This document shows, one piece after another, positions 17,527 to 26,367 of a stretch of DNA of 52,004 bases. The position numbers were made by a program, and so were the translations under genes. The stretch comes from Acetobacter tropicalis. Lineage in GTDB: Bacteria; Pseudomonadota; Alphaproteobacteria; Acetobacterales; Acetobacteraceae. The stretch spans positions 1 through 52,004 of the forward strand of contig NZ_LHZQ01000203.1 of NCBI RefSeq assembly GCF_001580915.1, written 5' to 3'. The notes below the pieces were generated by a model that worked only from the letters and a program-made list of their open reading frames with translations, did not search any database and was not told the DNA's origin. Every line of letters begins with the position of its first letter. The first letter of the stretch is position 1.

Positions 17527-17943
17527 TTACATCTGTCGGATAATATCTTTTATCCACACAATTTCTTTTTTCTCATCCACAGTGATGAGATCAAATCTTA
17601 GTTCTTCATAATACCATTCAGGATGTTGAGCGAGCAGACATTCGGCTGCACGAAACAACCTTCTCTGTTGAGCAGGAAGCAGACACTCAGCCGCTTCTCT
17701 CCCTGTTTTGCGTTTTTTGACCTCCACAAAACAGATCAAATTATCCTTACGCATAACAATATCTATTTCGCCGCGTCGCGTTCTTGCTCTTTGCAGCAAA
17801 ATGGTCCAGCCCTCCTGCATGCAAGACACCTTAACGGTTTCTTCCGCAGACAGGCCATCATTGTAAGCTACATATCCACGTACCTTGCGGGCAAATGAAA
17901 CCTGCCCCTGTTGTAAGGGCTTTTTGTCAGTTATCGTACGCAC
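17527..17943 (-). CDS. yraN: YraN/UPF0102-family endonuclease-like protein
   Basis: This 138-residue protein of the UPF0102 family has an endonuclease-like fold. The signature RRGEIDIVMRKDNLICFVEVKKRK contains the acidic and lysine residues of the PD-(D/E)xK type core. Family members have been proposed to act in recombination or DNA repair, but the role is not settled. The GTG start at 17943 has a GGATGAGG ribosome site just upstream. Only 33 bases separate it from the divergent cardiolipin synthase gene, which leaves little room for two promoters. Confidence 0.85.
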   Translation of the reverse strand: MRTITDKKPLQQGQVSFARKVRGYVAYNDGLSAEETVKVSCMQEGWTILLQRARTRRGEIDIVMRKDNLICFVEVKKRKTGREAAECLLPAQQRRLFRAAECLLAQHPEWYYEELRFDLITVDEKKEIVWIKDIIRQM

Positions 17944-17976
17944 AGCCTCATCCTTTACAAGGATTTACCCAGAACC

Positions 17977-19404
17977 ATGCCGTTTGATATTCTGCCGCAT
18001 TTACCTTTGCTGACAGTAACGGTCATACGTTTTGTTCTGGTTACCTCAGTTTCACTCCATATTCTGCTTACAAAACGGAATACGTCCTCGGCAATAGGCT
18101 GGATTGGCACTTGCGTCATGATGCCTGCGCTCGGTACCATCCTGTATCTCATGTTCGGCATAAATCGGGTACGGCGGCTGGCAAAAAAACTGGTAAGCGG
18201 TCGCTCCATTCATCGCTTTCAGGCTACCCAGAACTCATCATGGAACAGAGACCTGGACGGACAATTTGCCCCCCTAGCACTTATGGTTGGCAAATTAACC
18301 AGTCGCCCGCTTGTCGGCGGAAATTCCATCTCCTGTCTTCATGATGGTGATGGTGCTTACCCACACATGCTTGCTGCCATTGATGCCGCAGAAAAAAGCA
18401 TTCTGCTTTGCTCTTATATTTTCCGCAATGACACAATCGGGGGTGAGTTTATTGAAAAACTGACGACCGCCCAGAAGCGGGGCGTGCAAGTACGCGTACT
18501 GGTTGATGGTATTGGAAGTGGCTACTTTATTTCAGGAGTGTATCGCCGCCTGAGAAGAGTTGGTATTCCCTGTGCGCGTTTTATGCATTCCATGCTGCCA
18601 TGGCGTATGCCGTTTCTTAACTTGCGCAATCACCGCAAGATTCTTGTCGTAGATGGAAGAATTGGTTTCATGGGCGGGCTGAATATTGCCGATGAAAACC
18701 TCATTTCACGCAAGCCTAAAAACCCCGTTTCGGACACACATTTCAAGCTGGAAGGCCCCATTGTCAGACAGTTGGCAGAAGCCATGGCATGGGACTGGTA
18801 TTTTGCCACAGAGGAAGAACTGGATGGCGATATCTATTTTCAGGAACATGAAGGGGAGGGGCAATCCATAGCGCGGATTGTCACCGCAGGCCCAGATACA
18901 GATCTTGAAAAAATAGAATACACCATGCTGCAGGCCATCACGCTCGCACGCAAACAGGTCAGACTCATGACCCCTTATTTTCTTCCAGGGTCACGCCTCC
19001 TGTCTGAATTGGCGCTGGCGGCATTGCGAGGGGTGCAGGTGGATGTCATTATTCCGCTCAAAAGCAACCACCCACCGCTAGACTGGGCATGTTCTGCCAA
19101 TATTTCCCCTTTGCTTGATGCGGGGGTTCGCGTCTGGCTGGTCAATCCTCCCTTCAACCATTCCAAGCTTATGGTCGTAGATCGGGCCTGGTCCTGTGTG
19201 GGAAGTTCAAACCTTGATATCCGCAGCCTGCGCCTAAATTTTGAGATCAATATGGAAACATATGATGTCACTCTTGCAGGCATATTGGATGATTTCATGA
19301 TCCGCCACCGCAACAAGCGCCTGACTCACCATGATCTGGACAAGCGCCATAGCCTCACCAAAATAAGGGACGCAGCAGCTCGCCTGTTTATGCCTTACCT
19401 GTGA
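17977..19404 (+). CDS. cls: Cardiolipin synthase (phospholipase D family)
   Basis: The enzyme joins two phosphatidylglycerols to make cardiolipin at the inner membrane. The 475 residues begin with two hydrophobic segments, then IGWIGTCVMMPALGTILYLMFG, which is typical of bacterial Cls. The two HKD motifs are at about 219 (HRKILVVDGRIGFMGG) and 395 (HSKLMVVD, then GSSNLD). The 3' end overlaps the convergent EEP gene by 10 bases. pgpA at 7.3 kb supplies its substrate pathway. Confidence 0.94.
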   Translation: MPFDILPHLPLLTVTVIRFVLVTSVSLHILLTKRNTSSAIGWIGTCVMMPALGTILYLMFGINRVRRLAKKLVSGRSIHRFQATQNSSWNRDLDGQFAPLALMVGKLTSRPLVGGNSISCLHDGDGAYPHMLAAIDAAEKSILLCSYIFRNDTIGGEFIEKLTTAQKRGVQVRVLVDGIGSGYFISGVYRRLRRVGIPCARFMHSMLPWRMPFLNLRNHRKILVVDGRIGFMGGLNIADENLISRKPKNPVSDTHFKLEGPIVRQLAEAMAWDWYFATEEELDGDIYFQEHEGEGQSIARIVTAGPDTDLEKIEYTMLQAITLARKQVRLMTPYFLPGSRLLSELALAALRGVQVDVIIPLKSNHPPLDWACSANISPLLDAGVRVWLVNPPFNHSKLMVVDRAWSCVGSSNLDIRSLRLNFEINMETYDVTLAGILDDFMIRHRNKRLTHHDLDKRHSLTKIRDAAARLFMPYL

Positions 19405-20102
19405 TTCACTTTTGCGAGCACGCTGACAAGCGGCTTCAAACGCACCGCTATCGGCCGATGATCTGAAGCAAAAACGGGCAACACGCGGGCGTTGAGGCAC
19501 GCCATACCATCCACAAGACAGCGGTCAATGCGAATGGGCAACAGGTCAACCATTTTATGTGTGGGCGCTTTCGGGCCAACATCATGAAAGCCAGGCACCA
19601 GAGTGGGGCCCACCAGATTGAAATCTCCCAAAATAGCGCAGGGAGGCGGCAACAACGCTGCAATACGTCGCAGTTGCCGCCTATTTAACATCTGTCCATG
19701 CGAGAGATGAACGTTAGCCAGAGAAAACGGGCCGTAATCAATAATCTGGGCATGGCGCTTGACCACAGCACCAGAGGGAATGGTGCAGGCGCGTGGAGCA
19801 CGGGCAAAGGGTGTACGGCTCCAGCACGCTACGCCATGGATACGCCCGGGTAGAGGGGCGCGAGCATAGTAGCCCCCCATGATATCCGGAAGCATATCAA
19901 TCTCTTCCGTCGCTTCCTGCATCAGCAGAATATCAGGCTGCTCTGTTTCTATCAGGGCGACCACATCATGAACCGTTGCGCCCGTCCGGCGCAGAAGGTT
20001 CCAACTGATAACCTTGGTACCTTCACCATCCACGAAATTCAAAGCAGAGCGAGCCTGATGGCGCTTCCTACCATCCATGAGACGAAGAAAATGACGCCTC
20101 AT
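19395..20102 (-). CDS. Endonuclease/exonuclease/phosphatase (EEP) family protein
   Basis: The 235 residues carry the EEP-fold landmarks in order: VISWNLLR (start of the fold), LLMQEATEE with the metal-binding Glu, HLSHGQ, LGDFNLVG (catalytic Asp-Asn), and the C-terminal FASDHRPI with the catalytic His. Substrates in this superfamily range from DNA to phospholipids and inositol phosphates. Nothing in the sequence decides between them, though the neighbouring cls gene makes a lipid role conceivable. No signal peptide is evident. Its start overlaps the permease stop upstream by 4 bases (ATGA). Confidence 0.85.
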   Translation of the reverse strand: MRRHFLRLMDGRKRHQARSALNFVDGEGTKVISWNLLRRTGATVHDVVALIETEQPDILLMQEATEEIDMLPDIMGGYYARAPLPGRIHGVACWSRTPFARAPRACTIPSGAVVKRHAQIIDYGPFSLANVHLSHGQMLNRRQLRRIAALLPPPCAILGDFNLVGPTLVPGFHDVGPKAPTHKMVDLLPIRIDRCLVDGMACLNARVLPVFASDHRPIAVRLKPLVSVLAKVNHR

Positions 20103-21241
20103 AAAGGCATGCTCCTTTTATCATCAGAGGGTAGAAGCGAAGATCGCTCCCGCCCGGCAAATTCCACAGTAAGGGTGAAACCAACAGCTAACAGAATGGG
20201 GCCAAGAAATATTCCCAAACCCCCAAAGGCCAGAACCCCACCAATAACGCCCAGAACAGTAAGGAGATAAGGAAGCTTGGTGCCCCGCGCAATGAAGAGA
20301 GGCCGAATTATATGGTCTGCGCCAGAAATAAACACCACACCATACAGAAGCAGAAAAACGCCCCGCCACAGATGATGATCTGCCATGAGCCAAAGCCCCG
20401 CCGGCACCCAAACCAAAGGTGCCCCCACAGGCAAGACGGCGAGGAAGGATGCGATCACTCCGAACATGACAGGCTCGGAGAGATGAGTGAACCAGAAACC
20501 CAGTCCTGTCAGCAATCCCTGAATAATTGCGGTGCCCAAAATACCGTAAACTGTTCCGCGAACGGTGCCGCCAATAATGTGCAGATGCCGTCCCGCATGG
20601 GGGCCAGCAACCCGTGTAACAACCGCCGTGAGCGTATCCGCCAGAGACGGGCCACTGAGCCAGAAAAAGAACGCTATAAATAACGCCATAACCAGATGCA
20701 GAGCGCCATTGGCTACCTGCATGAGCAATACAAGGAGAGACTGCACAATGTCCCCCGCATAGGGCCGTAGCTCTGCGCCGATATGATCAACGTTGTGAGC
20801 CAGATGCTCCCACTTTACCGCCAGCTCCAGCCCAAACATGGGCAGTTTAATGAGCCACTGGGGTGGGGGAGGCAGTTCATGAGACACACTGAACAGAGTA
20901 TTCAGCCGATAAGCCCACCGTGGCCCTGCGGAAACAGTGGCGGAAGCCAGAAACGCCAACGGGAGAACAAAACAGAAAGCGCAGAGCCCCGCCATGGTCA
21001 TGCTGGCGGCAACCGGCTGCATCTGCCGCCGTAGATATTGGAAAACGGGCCAGGTAGCGTAGGTCAACACGGCGGCCCACAAGAGGGCAGAAGAAAAAGG
21101 TGCCAGAACGATCACACAGCCATAAGCAATGCCGCCAAGGAGAAGCCCCAGCATGATACGTTCGATTGTGATGCCTGACCCATTGACCATGTAGCTAGTA
21201 AAACACGGAAAGCGCCTTCTGTCTGGCACTTTTATGCTCAT
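20099..21241 (-). CDS. AI-2E-family transporter (YhhT/TqsA-like permease)
   Basis: This 380-residue protein has about seven to eight hydrophobic segments and the layout of the AI-2 exporter/PerM superfamily: two N-terminal helices, a long soluble stretch, then a helix-rich C-terminal half (VPVGAPLVWVPAGLWL-like, GVIGGVLAFGGLGIFLGPILLAV). Members export small molecules or Na+/H+, and the substrate cannot be told from sequence. The ATG at 21241 has only a weak ribosome site; a later ATG at 21190 is an alternative. It is coupled by ATGA to the EEP gene. Confidence 0.85.
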   Translation of the reverse strand: MSIKVPDRRRFPCFTSYMVNGSGITIERIMLGLLLGGIAYGCVIVLAPFSSALLWAAVLTYATWPVFQYLRRQMQPVAASMTMAGLCAFCFVLPLAFLASATVSAGPRWAYRLNTLFSVSHELPPPPQWLIKLPMFGLELAVKWEHLAHNVDHIGAELRPYAGDIVQSLLVLLMQVANGALHLVMALFIAFFFWLSGPSLADTLTAVVTRVAGPHAGRHLHIIGGTVRGTVYGILGTAIIQGLLTGLGFWFTHLSEPVMFGVIASFLAVLPVGAPLVWVPAGLWLMADHHLWRGVFLLLYGVVFISGADHIIRPLFIARGTKLPYLLTVLGVIGGVLAFGGLGIFLGPILLAVGFTLTVEFAGRERSSLLPSDDKRSMPL

Positions 21242-21409
21242 CCCAGATCAGAGCTGTCAGATCAGGAACACAAATCACCCACTGGCCCGATAACTCTCCA
21301 GAAGCTGCTTGCGCGAACGCTTCATTCATACAATCTGGCTTTACCCATATGCCTGATCATGCGTTAGACTTCATACTTATATGCTGCGGCAATGGAATGA
21401 GTATGACTG

Positions 21410-22252
21410 ATGTTTCCTCTATTTTCCGTAAATGAACTTTCCGACACGTTCTCCTCAGAAAACGTTCGCCTTTTTGATGCAACAGCTCTTCTACCGGGCG
21501 AGAGCTTCAATCCCTACACGCGCTTTGAACAGGCCCATATTCCGGGTAGCCAGTATTTTGATGGAGACGAGTTTTCTGACCCCGAGAGCACCCAGCCCCA
21601 TACTGTTCCCACACCGGCGCGGTTTGCTAAACTCTTTGGCCAGTTAGGAGTGAGAGATACGGATACAGTTGTTTTCTATGATCAGGGAAACGTTGCGTCC
21701 GCCTGCCGTGCCTGGTGGTTGGCCAGGTTATTCGGGCACAAGTCAGTTTATGTGCTGGATGGCGGCCTTCCAGAATGGCAACGCAATAACCTGCCCACCG
21801 TAGAGGGGAGAGCCTCCACGCATGCGGTGATCGCGTATCAGCCTCGTCCGCATTATAAACGCCTGAAGGGGCTGGGCGACATGCTGGACTGCATCCTGAA
21901 TGACACAGCCCCTATTCTTGACGCTCGCTCGGCAGATCGTTTTTATGGCCGAACTCCAGAACCTAGGCCCGGCCTTGCCTCAGGCCACATGCCAGGTGCC
22001 CTGAACATTCCATTCAAACGAATACTTGATGAAAAAGGCTGTTTTCTGCCAACGGAGCAACTTAGGCACATTTTTTTGGAAACCGGTGTACCTGAAGACC
22101 GAGGAGCCATTACAACCTGTGGATCGGGTATGACCGCAAGTGTGCTCAATGTGGGGCTATGCAGAGCCGGTTTTCCTGACAGCGCCTTATATGATGGATC
22201 ATGGGCAGAGTGGGGCGCCATACCGGACGCCCCTGTAACAAAGGACGCATAA
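21410..22252 (+). CDS. sseA: 3-mercaptopyruvate sulfurtransferase
   Basis: The protein is a two-domain rhodanese of 280 residues. The first domain (about 1-130) is catalytically dead. The second carries CGSGMTA with the nucleophile Cys237; a CGSG(V/M)TA loop marks mercaptopyruvate rather than thiosulfate sulfurtransferases. It moves sulfur from 3-mercaptopyruvate to a thiol acceptor in cysteine breakdown. The stop is 4 bases before the cystathionine beta-lyase gene, so the two sulfur amino acid genes form a unit. Confidence 0.92.
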   Translation: MFPLFSVNELSDTFSSENVRLFDATALLPGESFNPYTRFEQAHIPGSQYFDGDEFSDPESTQPHTVPTPARFAKLFGQLGVRDTDTVVFYDQGNVASACRAWWLARLFGHKSVYVLDGGLPEWQRNNLPTVEGRASTHAVIAYQPRPHYKRLKGLGDMLDCILNDTAPILDARSADRFYGRTPEPRPGLASGHMPGALNIPFKRILDEKGCFLPTEQLRHIFLETGVPEDRGAITTCGSGMTASVLNVGLCRAGFPDSALYDGSWAEWGAIPDAPVTKDA

Positions 22253-22256
22253 GGGT

Positions 22257-23471
22257 ATGGACGCAGAGTTTCCAGTTAGTAAAGGATGGGAAAAGCTCTC
22301 TTCCACCCTTACCCGTCAGGGGCGCCCTCCGCAAAATGAGGAGGGGGCTCCCGTCAACCTACCTTTGACGCGCGGATCAACCGTGCTCTTTCCGTCATTG
22401 GATGCCATGCAGAAGCAGGGCCACAGGCGCTATGATCACGAGTACATCTACGGTGCAATGGGCACACCAGTACAGCATGAACTTGAAAAAGTTATTGCGT
22501 CTCTGGAAGGTGGAACTGACTGCCAGATTGTCAGTTCCGGTCTTGCTGCCTGTACAACGCCGCTGCTGGCTTTTCTAAAAGCGGGCGATCACTGCCTTTT
22601 GCCAGATAGCGTGTATGGACCCACTCGACGTTTTGCAGAAACACTTCTCAAGCGCTTTGGTGTCACGACCACTTATTATCCGCCTTGCGCGGATGCAGCG
22701 ACAATACAGAGCCTGATGCAGCCCAATACGCGGGTTCTGTTTGCTGAAAGCCCTGGCAGCCATACTTTTGAAGTGCAGGATATGTCCATGTTGGCCTCCG
22801 TTGCGCATGCCGGGCAGGCCAAACTCATGCTGGATAACACATGGGGGCTAGGCATCTTTGCGCCCTTCAAGCACGGCGTGGATATTTCCATTCAGGCTTT
22901 GACAAAATATCCTTCAGGACACTCCGACGTTATTGCCGGGGCCGTTACCGTCAATACACAGGAAGACTGGCACATGCTGCGGGATGCTTCCATTCAATTG
23001 GGACAACTTGCCAGCCCGGATGATTGCTGGCTGACACTGCGCGGTTTACGCACGATGGGTGTACGGCTGGCGCATCAATCTCGCGCTGCTTTGCAAATTG
23101 CTCACTGGCTGAAAAATCGGCCTGAAGTGGCACGCGTTCTTCATCCTGCTCTCTCCGATTGTCCGGGACATGAAATCTGGAAACGGGATTTTACAGGAGC
23201 CGGAAGCCTGTTCGGCGTGGTACTCAGCCCCCAAATCAGTCAGCATGCCATGGAAACCATGATTGATTCCCTCAAGACGTTCGGCATCGGAGCGTCTTGG
23301 GGCGGATATGAAAGTTTGGTTCTTCCAACATCCGGCGGCATCATCCGCAAGCATCCTGTTACCGGAGCCCCTCAAGGACCAGCCTTCCGTTTGCAGATTG
23401 GCTTGGAATGTCCAACCGATTTGCAGGACGACCTGGCTCAGGCTTTTGAAATTTTCAAAACGGCAGTTTGA
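22257..23471 (+). CDS. metC: Cystathionine beta-lyase
   Basis: This is a PLP enzyme of the Cys/Met metabolism family, 404 residues, that splits cystathionine to homocysteine, pyruvate and ammonia on the way to methionine. The PLP lysine is Lys217 in ALTKYPSGHSD; YDHEYIYGAMGTPVQHELE near the N-terminus and the C-terminal SWGGYESLVLP are typical of the MetC subgroup. The start follows sseA closely with GGG in between as a weak ribosome site. It is convergent with comM, with only 20 bases between the stops. Confidence 0.92.
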   Translation: MDAEFPVSKGWEKLSSTLTRQGRPPQNEEGAPVNLPLTRGSTVLFPSLDAMQKQGHRRYDHEYIYGAMGTPVQHELEKVIASLEGGTDCQIVSSGLAACTTPLLAFLKAGDHCLLPDSVYGPTRRFAETLLKRFGVTTTYYPPCADAATIQSLMQPNTRVLFAESPGSHTFEVQDMSMLASVAHAGQAKLMLDNTWGLGIFAPFKHGVDISIQALTKYPSGHSDVIAGAVTVNTQEDWHMLRDASIQLGQLASPDDCWLTLRGLRTMGVRLAHQSRAALQIAHWLKNRPEVARVLHPALSDCPGHEIWKRDFTGAGSLFGVVLSPQISQHAMETMIDSLKTFGIGASWGGYESLVLPTSGGIIRKHPVTGAPQGPAFRLQIGLECPTDLQDDLAQAFEIFKTAV

Positions 23472-23491
23472 AGACCTCAAAAAGCCTTTTC

Positions 23492-24988
23492 TTAATCCAG
23501 CCCAGCTCGAAGCCGATAAGTCGCGGCTTCAGCCACATGGGCGGGCTGGATTTCCTCTTCTCCTGCCAGATCCGCAATTGTTCTCGCCACACGCAGGAGG
23601 CGTGTATATCCACGCGCTGAAAAGCGAAATCGGGTTGAGATTTTTTGTGCCATTGCCTGTCCTGCAGCAGAAAGACCAAGCTCCTCCAAAGAAGCTTCCG
23701 CATTTTTACGGCCATTCTGGCGGGCATATTGCACGATACGCGCCCCGCTTACCCGCTCGGCAACAGGAGCACTGCTTTCACCCGGTTGCTGAGTCATATA
23801 ATCCAAGGGCGTAAACGGCTGCATGGCAACATGCAGATCAATACGATCCAATAGTGGGCCAGAAAGACGGGTGACATAATCTTCACCACATCGAGGCGCC
23901 TTCCGGCATTCCCGCTCGGCATCTCCCAGATATCCACATCGACAGGGATTCATGGCGGCAATAAGCTGGAAACGGGCAGGGTAGGTAACGTGGGCGGCTG
24001 CACGCGCGATACTGACGCGCCCCGTCTCTAGCGGTTGACGCAATGCTTCAAGAGCACCCCGCGTAAACTCCGGCAGTTCATCCAAGAACAGAACACCATG
24101 ATCCGCCAAACTAATCTCTCCCGGCCGGGCGCGTGTTCCACCCCCAATCAACGCAGGCAAACTGGCAGAATGATGAGGCTCCCGATAAGGAGGCCGACGA
24201 AGAGGGCGGCCGTCTTTTAACAACCCTGCAGCACTATAAATACGGGAAACGTCGAGGCTTTCTTTCGGTGTCAGATCTGGCAGCAATCCGGGCAAACGCG
24301 CCGCCAACATGGATTTTCCTGCTCCCGGCGGCCCTGATAAAAGAAGGGAGTGCCCTCCAGCTGCAGCAATTTCTAAAGCACGACGACCCGTTTCCATTCC
24401 TCTGATATCAGCAAGATCAGGTACTGCCTCTTGCAAATCTGGCAGTGCAATAGCCAAGAGAGGAGGGGAAATTATTTGCAAACCATTAAAATGATTAATC
24501 AAGCTTAGCAAAGTGGGCGCGCCAATTACGGCAATATCTCCACCACAAAGCGCTTCCTGAGCTTGAGAGGCCGGGCATACCAACCCCAATTCCATGGAAG
24601 ACGCTTCAATAGAGGCAGACAGCACTCCTGCCACAGGATTAAGAGAACCATCCAGAGACAATTCTCCCAATGCCGCAAAGCCGGACACTTCTTCGAAAGG
24701 AATAACCTCCATAGCACTTAACAATGCGAGTGCTATCGGAAGATCAAAATGTGAGCCTTCTTTGGGAATATCCGCAGGAACCAGATTGATCACAATCCGC
24801 TTGGCGGGCAGGGCAAGGCCCATGGACGTAAAGGAGGCACGAACACGCTCCCGCGCTTCTCCCACGGCCTTATCTGGCAAGCCGACAATCAGAAATGCAG
24901 GGAGGCCAGACGAAATCTGGACTTCAACCCAGACAGGTCTGGCCTCTATGCCTGAAAAAGCAAAACTCCGAATGCGGGAATTGATCAT
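23492..24988 (-). CDS. comM: YifB/ComM-family Mg-chelatase-like AAA+ ATPase
   Basis: The 498-residue protein has an N-terminal Lon-protease-like fold domain (about 1-170) followed by a Mg-chelatase-type AAA+ domain. Walker A is GPPGAGKS (219-226), followed by LSLADHGVLFLDELPEF as Walker B and a cysteine pair in NPCRCGYLG. In Vibrio and Haemophilus, ComM is a hexameric helicase that promotes branch migration during natural transformation. Its wide presence in bacteria not known to be competent leaves its role here open. It follows serA on the same strand with a 22-base gap. Confidence 0.92.
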   Translation of the reverse strand: MINSRIRSFAFSGIEARPVWVEVQISSGLPAFLIVGLPDKAVGEARERVRASFTSMGLALPAKRIVINLVPADIPKEGSHFDLPIALALLSAMEVIPFEEVSGFAALGELSLDGSLNPVAGVLSASIEASSMELGLVCPASQAQEALCGGDIAVIGAPTLLSLINHFNGLQIISPPLLAIALPDLQEAVPDLADIRGMETGRRALEIAAAGGHSLLLSGPPGAGKSMLAARLPGLLPDLTPKESLDVSRIYSAAGLLKDGRPLRRPPYREPHHSASLPALIGGGTRARPGEISLADHGVLFLDELPEFTRGALEALRQPLETGRVSIARAAAHVTYPARFQLIAAMNPCRCGYLGDAERECRKAPRCGEDYVTRLSGPLLDRIDLHVAMQPFTPLDYMTQQPGESSAPVAERVSGARIVQYARQNGRKNAEASLEELGLSAAGQAMAQKISTRFRFSARGYTRLLRVARTIADLAGEEEIQPAHVAEAATYRLRAGLD

Positions 24989-25010
24989 TCCCGCACTCCG
25001 AACGCAGACC

Positions 25011-26264
25011 TCACTGTCCTTTATAGATCAGGCGGGCACGAATTGTTCCGTCAAGCTCGCGCAGAGCGTGCAGAATCCGATCATCAAGATCCGTATTCTT
25101 TCCTGTATCCGCCTCTACCACCACATACCCGATTTCCCCATCTGTCTGGAGGAACTGGGCCGTAACATTGCAGGTTTCACGCAGAAAAATTTCGTTCAGA
25201 CGCATCATCATACCGGGCACATTATGGTGCACGTGCATGAATCGTGTTCCACGCGGGCTTTGCGGCAACTGCACACCTGGGAAATTCACAGACCCAAATG
25301 TTGAGCCTACATCAGAATACTCAACCAGTTTGCGCGCCACTTCTACGCCAATCCGTTCCTGAGCTTCTGCCGTAGAGCCCCCGATATGTGGGGTCAGGAT
25401 CACGTTATCTATGCCCTGAAGAGGCGTTTCAAGGCGATCATTCGGCCCTTTTGGCTCTTTGGGGTACACATCAATTGCTGCCCCCAGCAAGTGACCATCT
25501 TTAAGCGCTTCGGCCAGAGCATCAAGATCAACAACGTTTCCACGTGCGTTGTTGATCAGGAAGGAGCCTTTTTTCATGGCTCGGATCTGATCTGGCCCCA
25601 TCAGATTTCTGGTGGAAGGCAACTGTGGCACGTGCAGACTGACCACATCACTTTCGGCCAGCAATTCTTCCAATGTGTCCACAGACCCTGCATTGCCGTG
25701 GCCCAGTTTATCCACCACGTCAAAATACATCACACGCATGCCAAAGGCTTCCGCCAGCACGGAAAGCTGGGAGCCAATGGAGCCATACCCCACAATACCC
25801 AGCGTCTTGCCCCGTACTTCCCAACTATTGCTGGCAGACTTCTTCCATGTGCCAACATGACACTCGGTAGAACGCGGGAAAATTTGGCGCATGAGCATCA
25901 CAATTTCGCCCATAACCAGTTCGGCTACAGAGCGGGTGTTGCTGTATGGCGCGTTGAAAACAGGGATACCGTTCAGACGTGCTGCATCCAGATCAACCTG
26001 ATTGGTCCCGATGCAGAAACATCCGATGGCCACAAGCCGATCAGCGCCTTCGATGACTTCTTTAGTCAACTGCGTGCGCGAGCGAATACCAACAATATGC
26101 ACACCTTCCAGCGCTTTTTTCAGGGCATCGCCCTCAAGCGCGCCTTTATGGCGGACGACGTTCTCATATCCACTGGCTTTGAGCAAAGCGACGGCACTGT
26201 CGTGAATGCCCTCAAGCAGCAGAATGCGGATCTTGTCCTTCGGAAGGGACAGTTGCGTGCTCAT
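25011..26264 (-). CDS. serA: D-3-phosphoglycerate dehydrogenase
   Basis: SerA oxidises 3-phosphoglycerate, the first step to serine. The 417 residues match the E. coli-type enzyme. Features are an N-terminal substrate half, VGYGSIGSQL for NAD binding near 160, NNARGNVVD with the catalytic Arg, TPHIGGST with the catalytic His, and a C-terminal ACT domain (about 340-417) that in this type senses serine. The ribosome site before ATG 26264 is poor. hisN lies 98 bases upstream, and a palindrome in that gap could be an operator. Confidence 0.96.
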   Translation of the reverse strand: MSTQLSLPKDKIRILLLEGIHDSAVALLKASGYENVVRHKGALEGDALKKALEGVHIVGIRSRTQLTKEVIEGADRLVAIGCFCIGTNQVDLDAARLNGIPVFNAPYSNTRSVAELVMGEIVMLMRQIFPRSTECHVGTWKKSASNSWEVRGKTLGIVGYGSIGSQLSVLAEAFGMRVMYFDVVDKLGHGNAGSVDTLEELLAESDVVSLHVPQLPSTRNLMGPDQIRAMKKGSFLINNARGNVVDLDALAEALKDGHLLGAAIDVYPKEPKGPNDRLETPLQGIDNVILTPHIGGSTAEAQERIGVEVARKLVEYSDVGSTFGSVNFPGVQLPQSPRGTRFMHVHHNVPGMMMRLNEIFLRETCNVTAQFLQTDGEIGYVVVEADTGKNTDLDDRILHALRELDGTIRARLIYKGQ

Positions 26265-26303
26265 GCGGAATAACCATACCTGTTGTGCCGATGCGCAGGC
26301 CTA

Positions 26304-26316
26304 TCGCAAATTGCGA
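26304..26316. promoter_or_regulatory. Palindrome upstream of serA, possible operator
   Basis: TCGCAA-A-TTGCGA is a perfect 13-bp palindrome 40 bases before the serA start. The size and position would suit a dimeric regulator, but I know no regulator with this site and saw no clear -35/-10 pair nearby. Confidence 0.3.
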
Positions 26317-26348
26317 CAAATTCATAGATCCTGCGTCATGATAACTTT

Positions 26349-26367
26349 CGTAAGTCTCGCGCTTACG
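26349..26367 (-). repeat. Inverted repeat over the hisN stop codon
   Basis: CGTAAG (26349-26354) and CTTACG (26362-26367) pair across a 7-base loop, spanning the hisN stop. No T-run follows on the minus strand, so read-through to serA is expected. Confidence 0.35.

Noticed and set aside
25386-26273. Open frame of 295 codons antisense to serA
   Set aside because: It mirrors serA almost exactly, has no recognisable domain or ribosome site, and its composition is that of a reverse-complement shadow.
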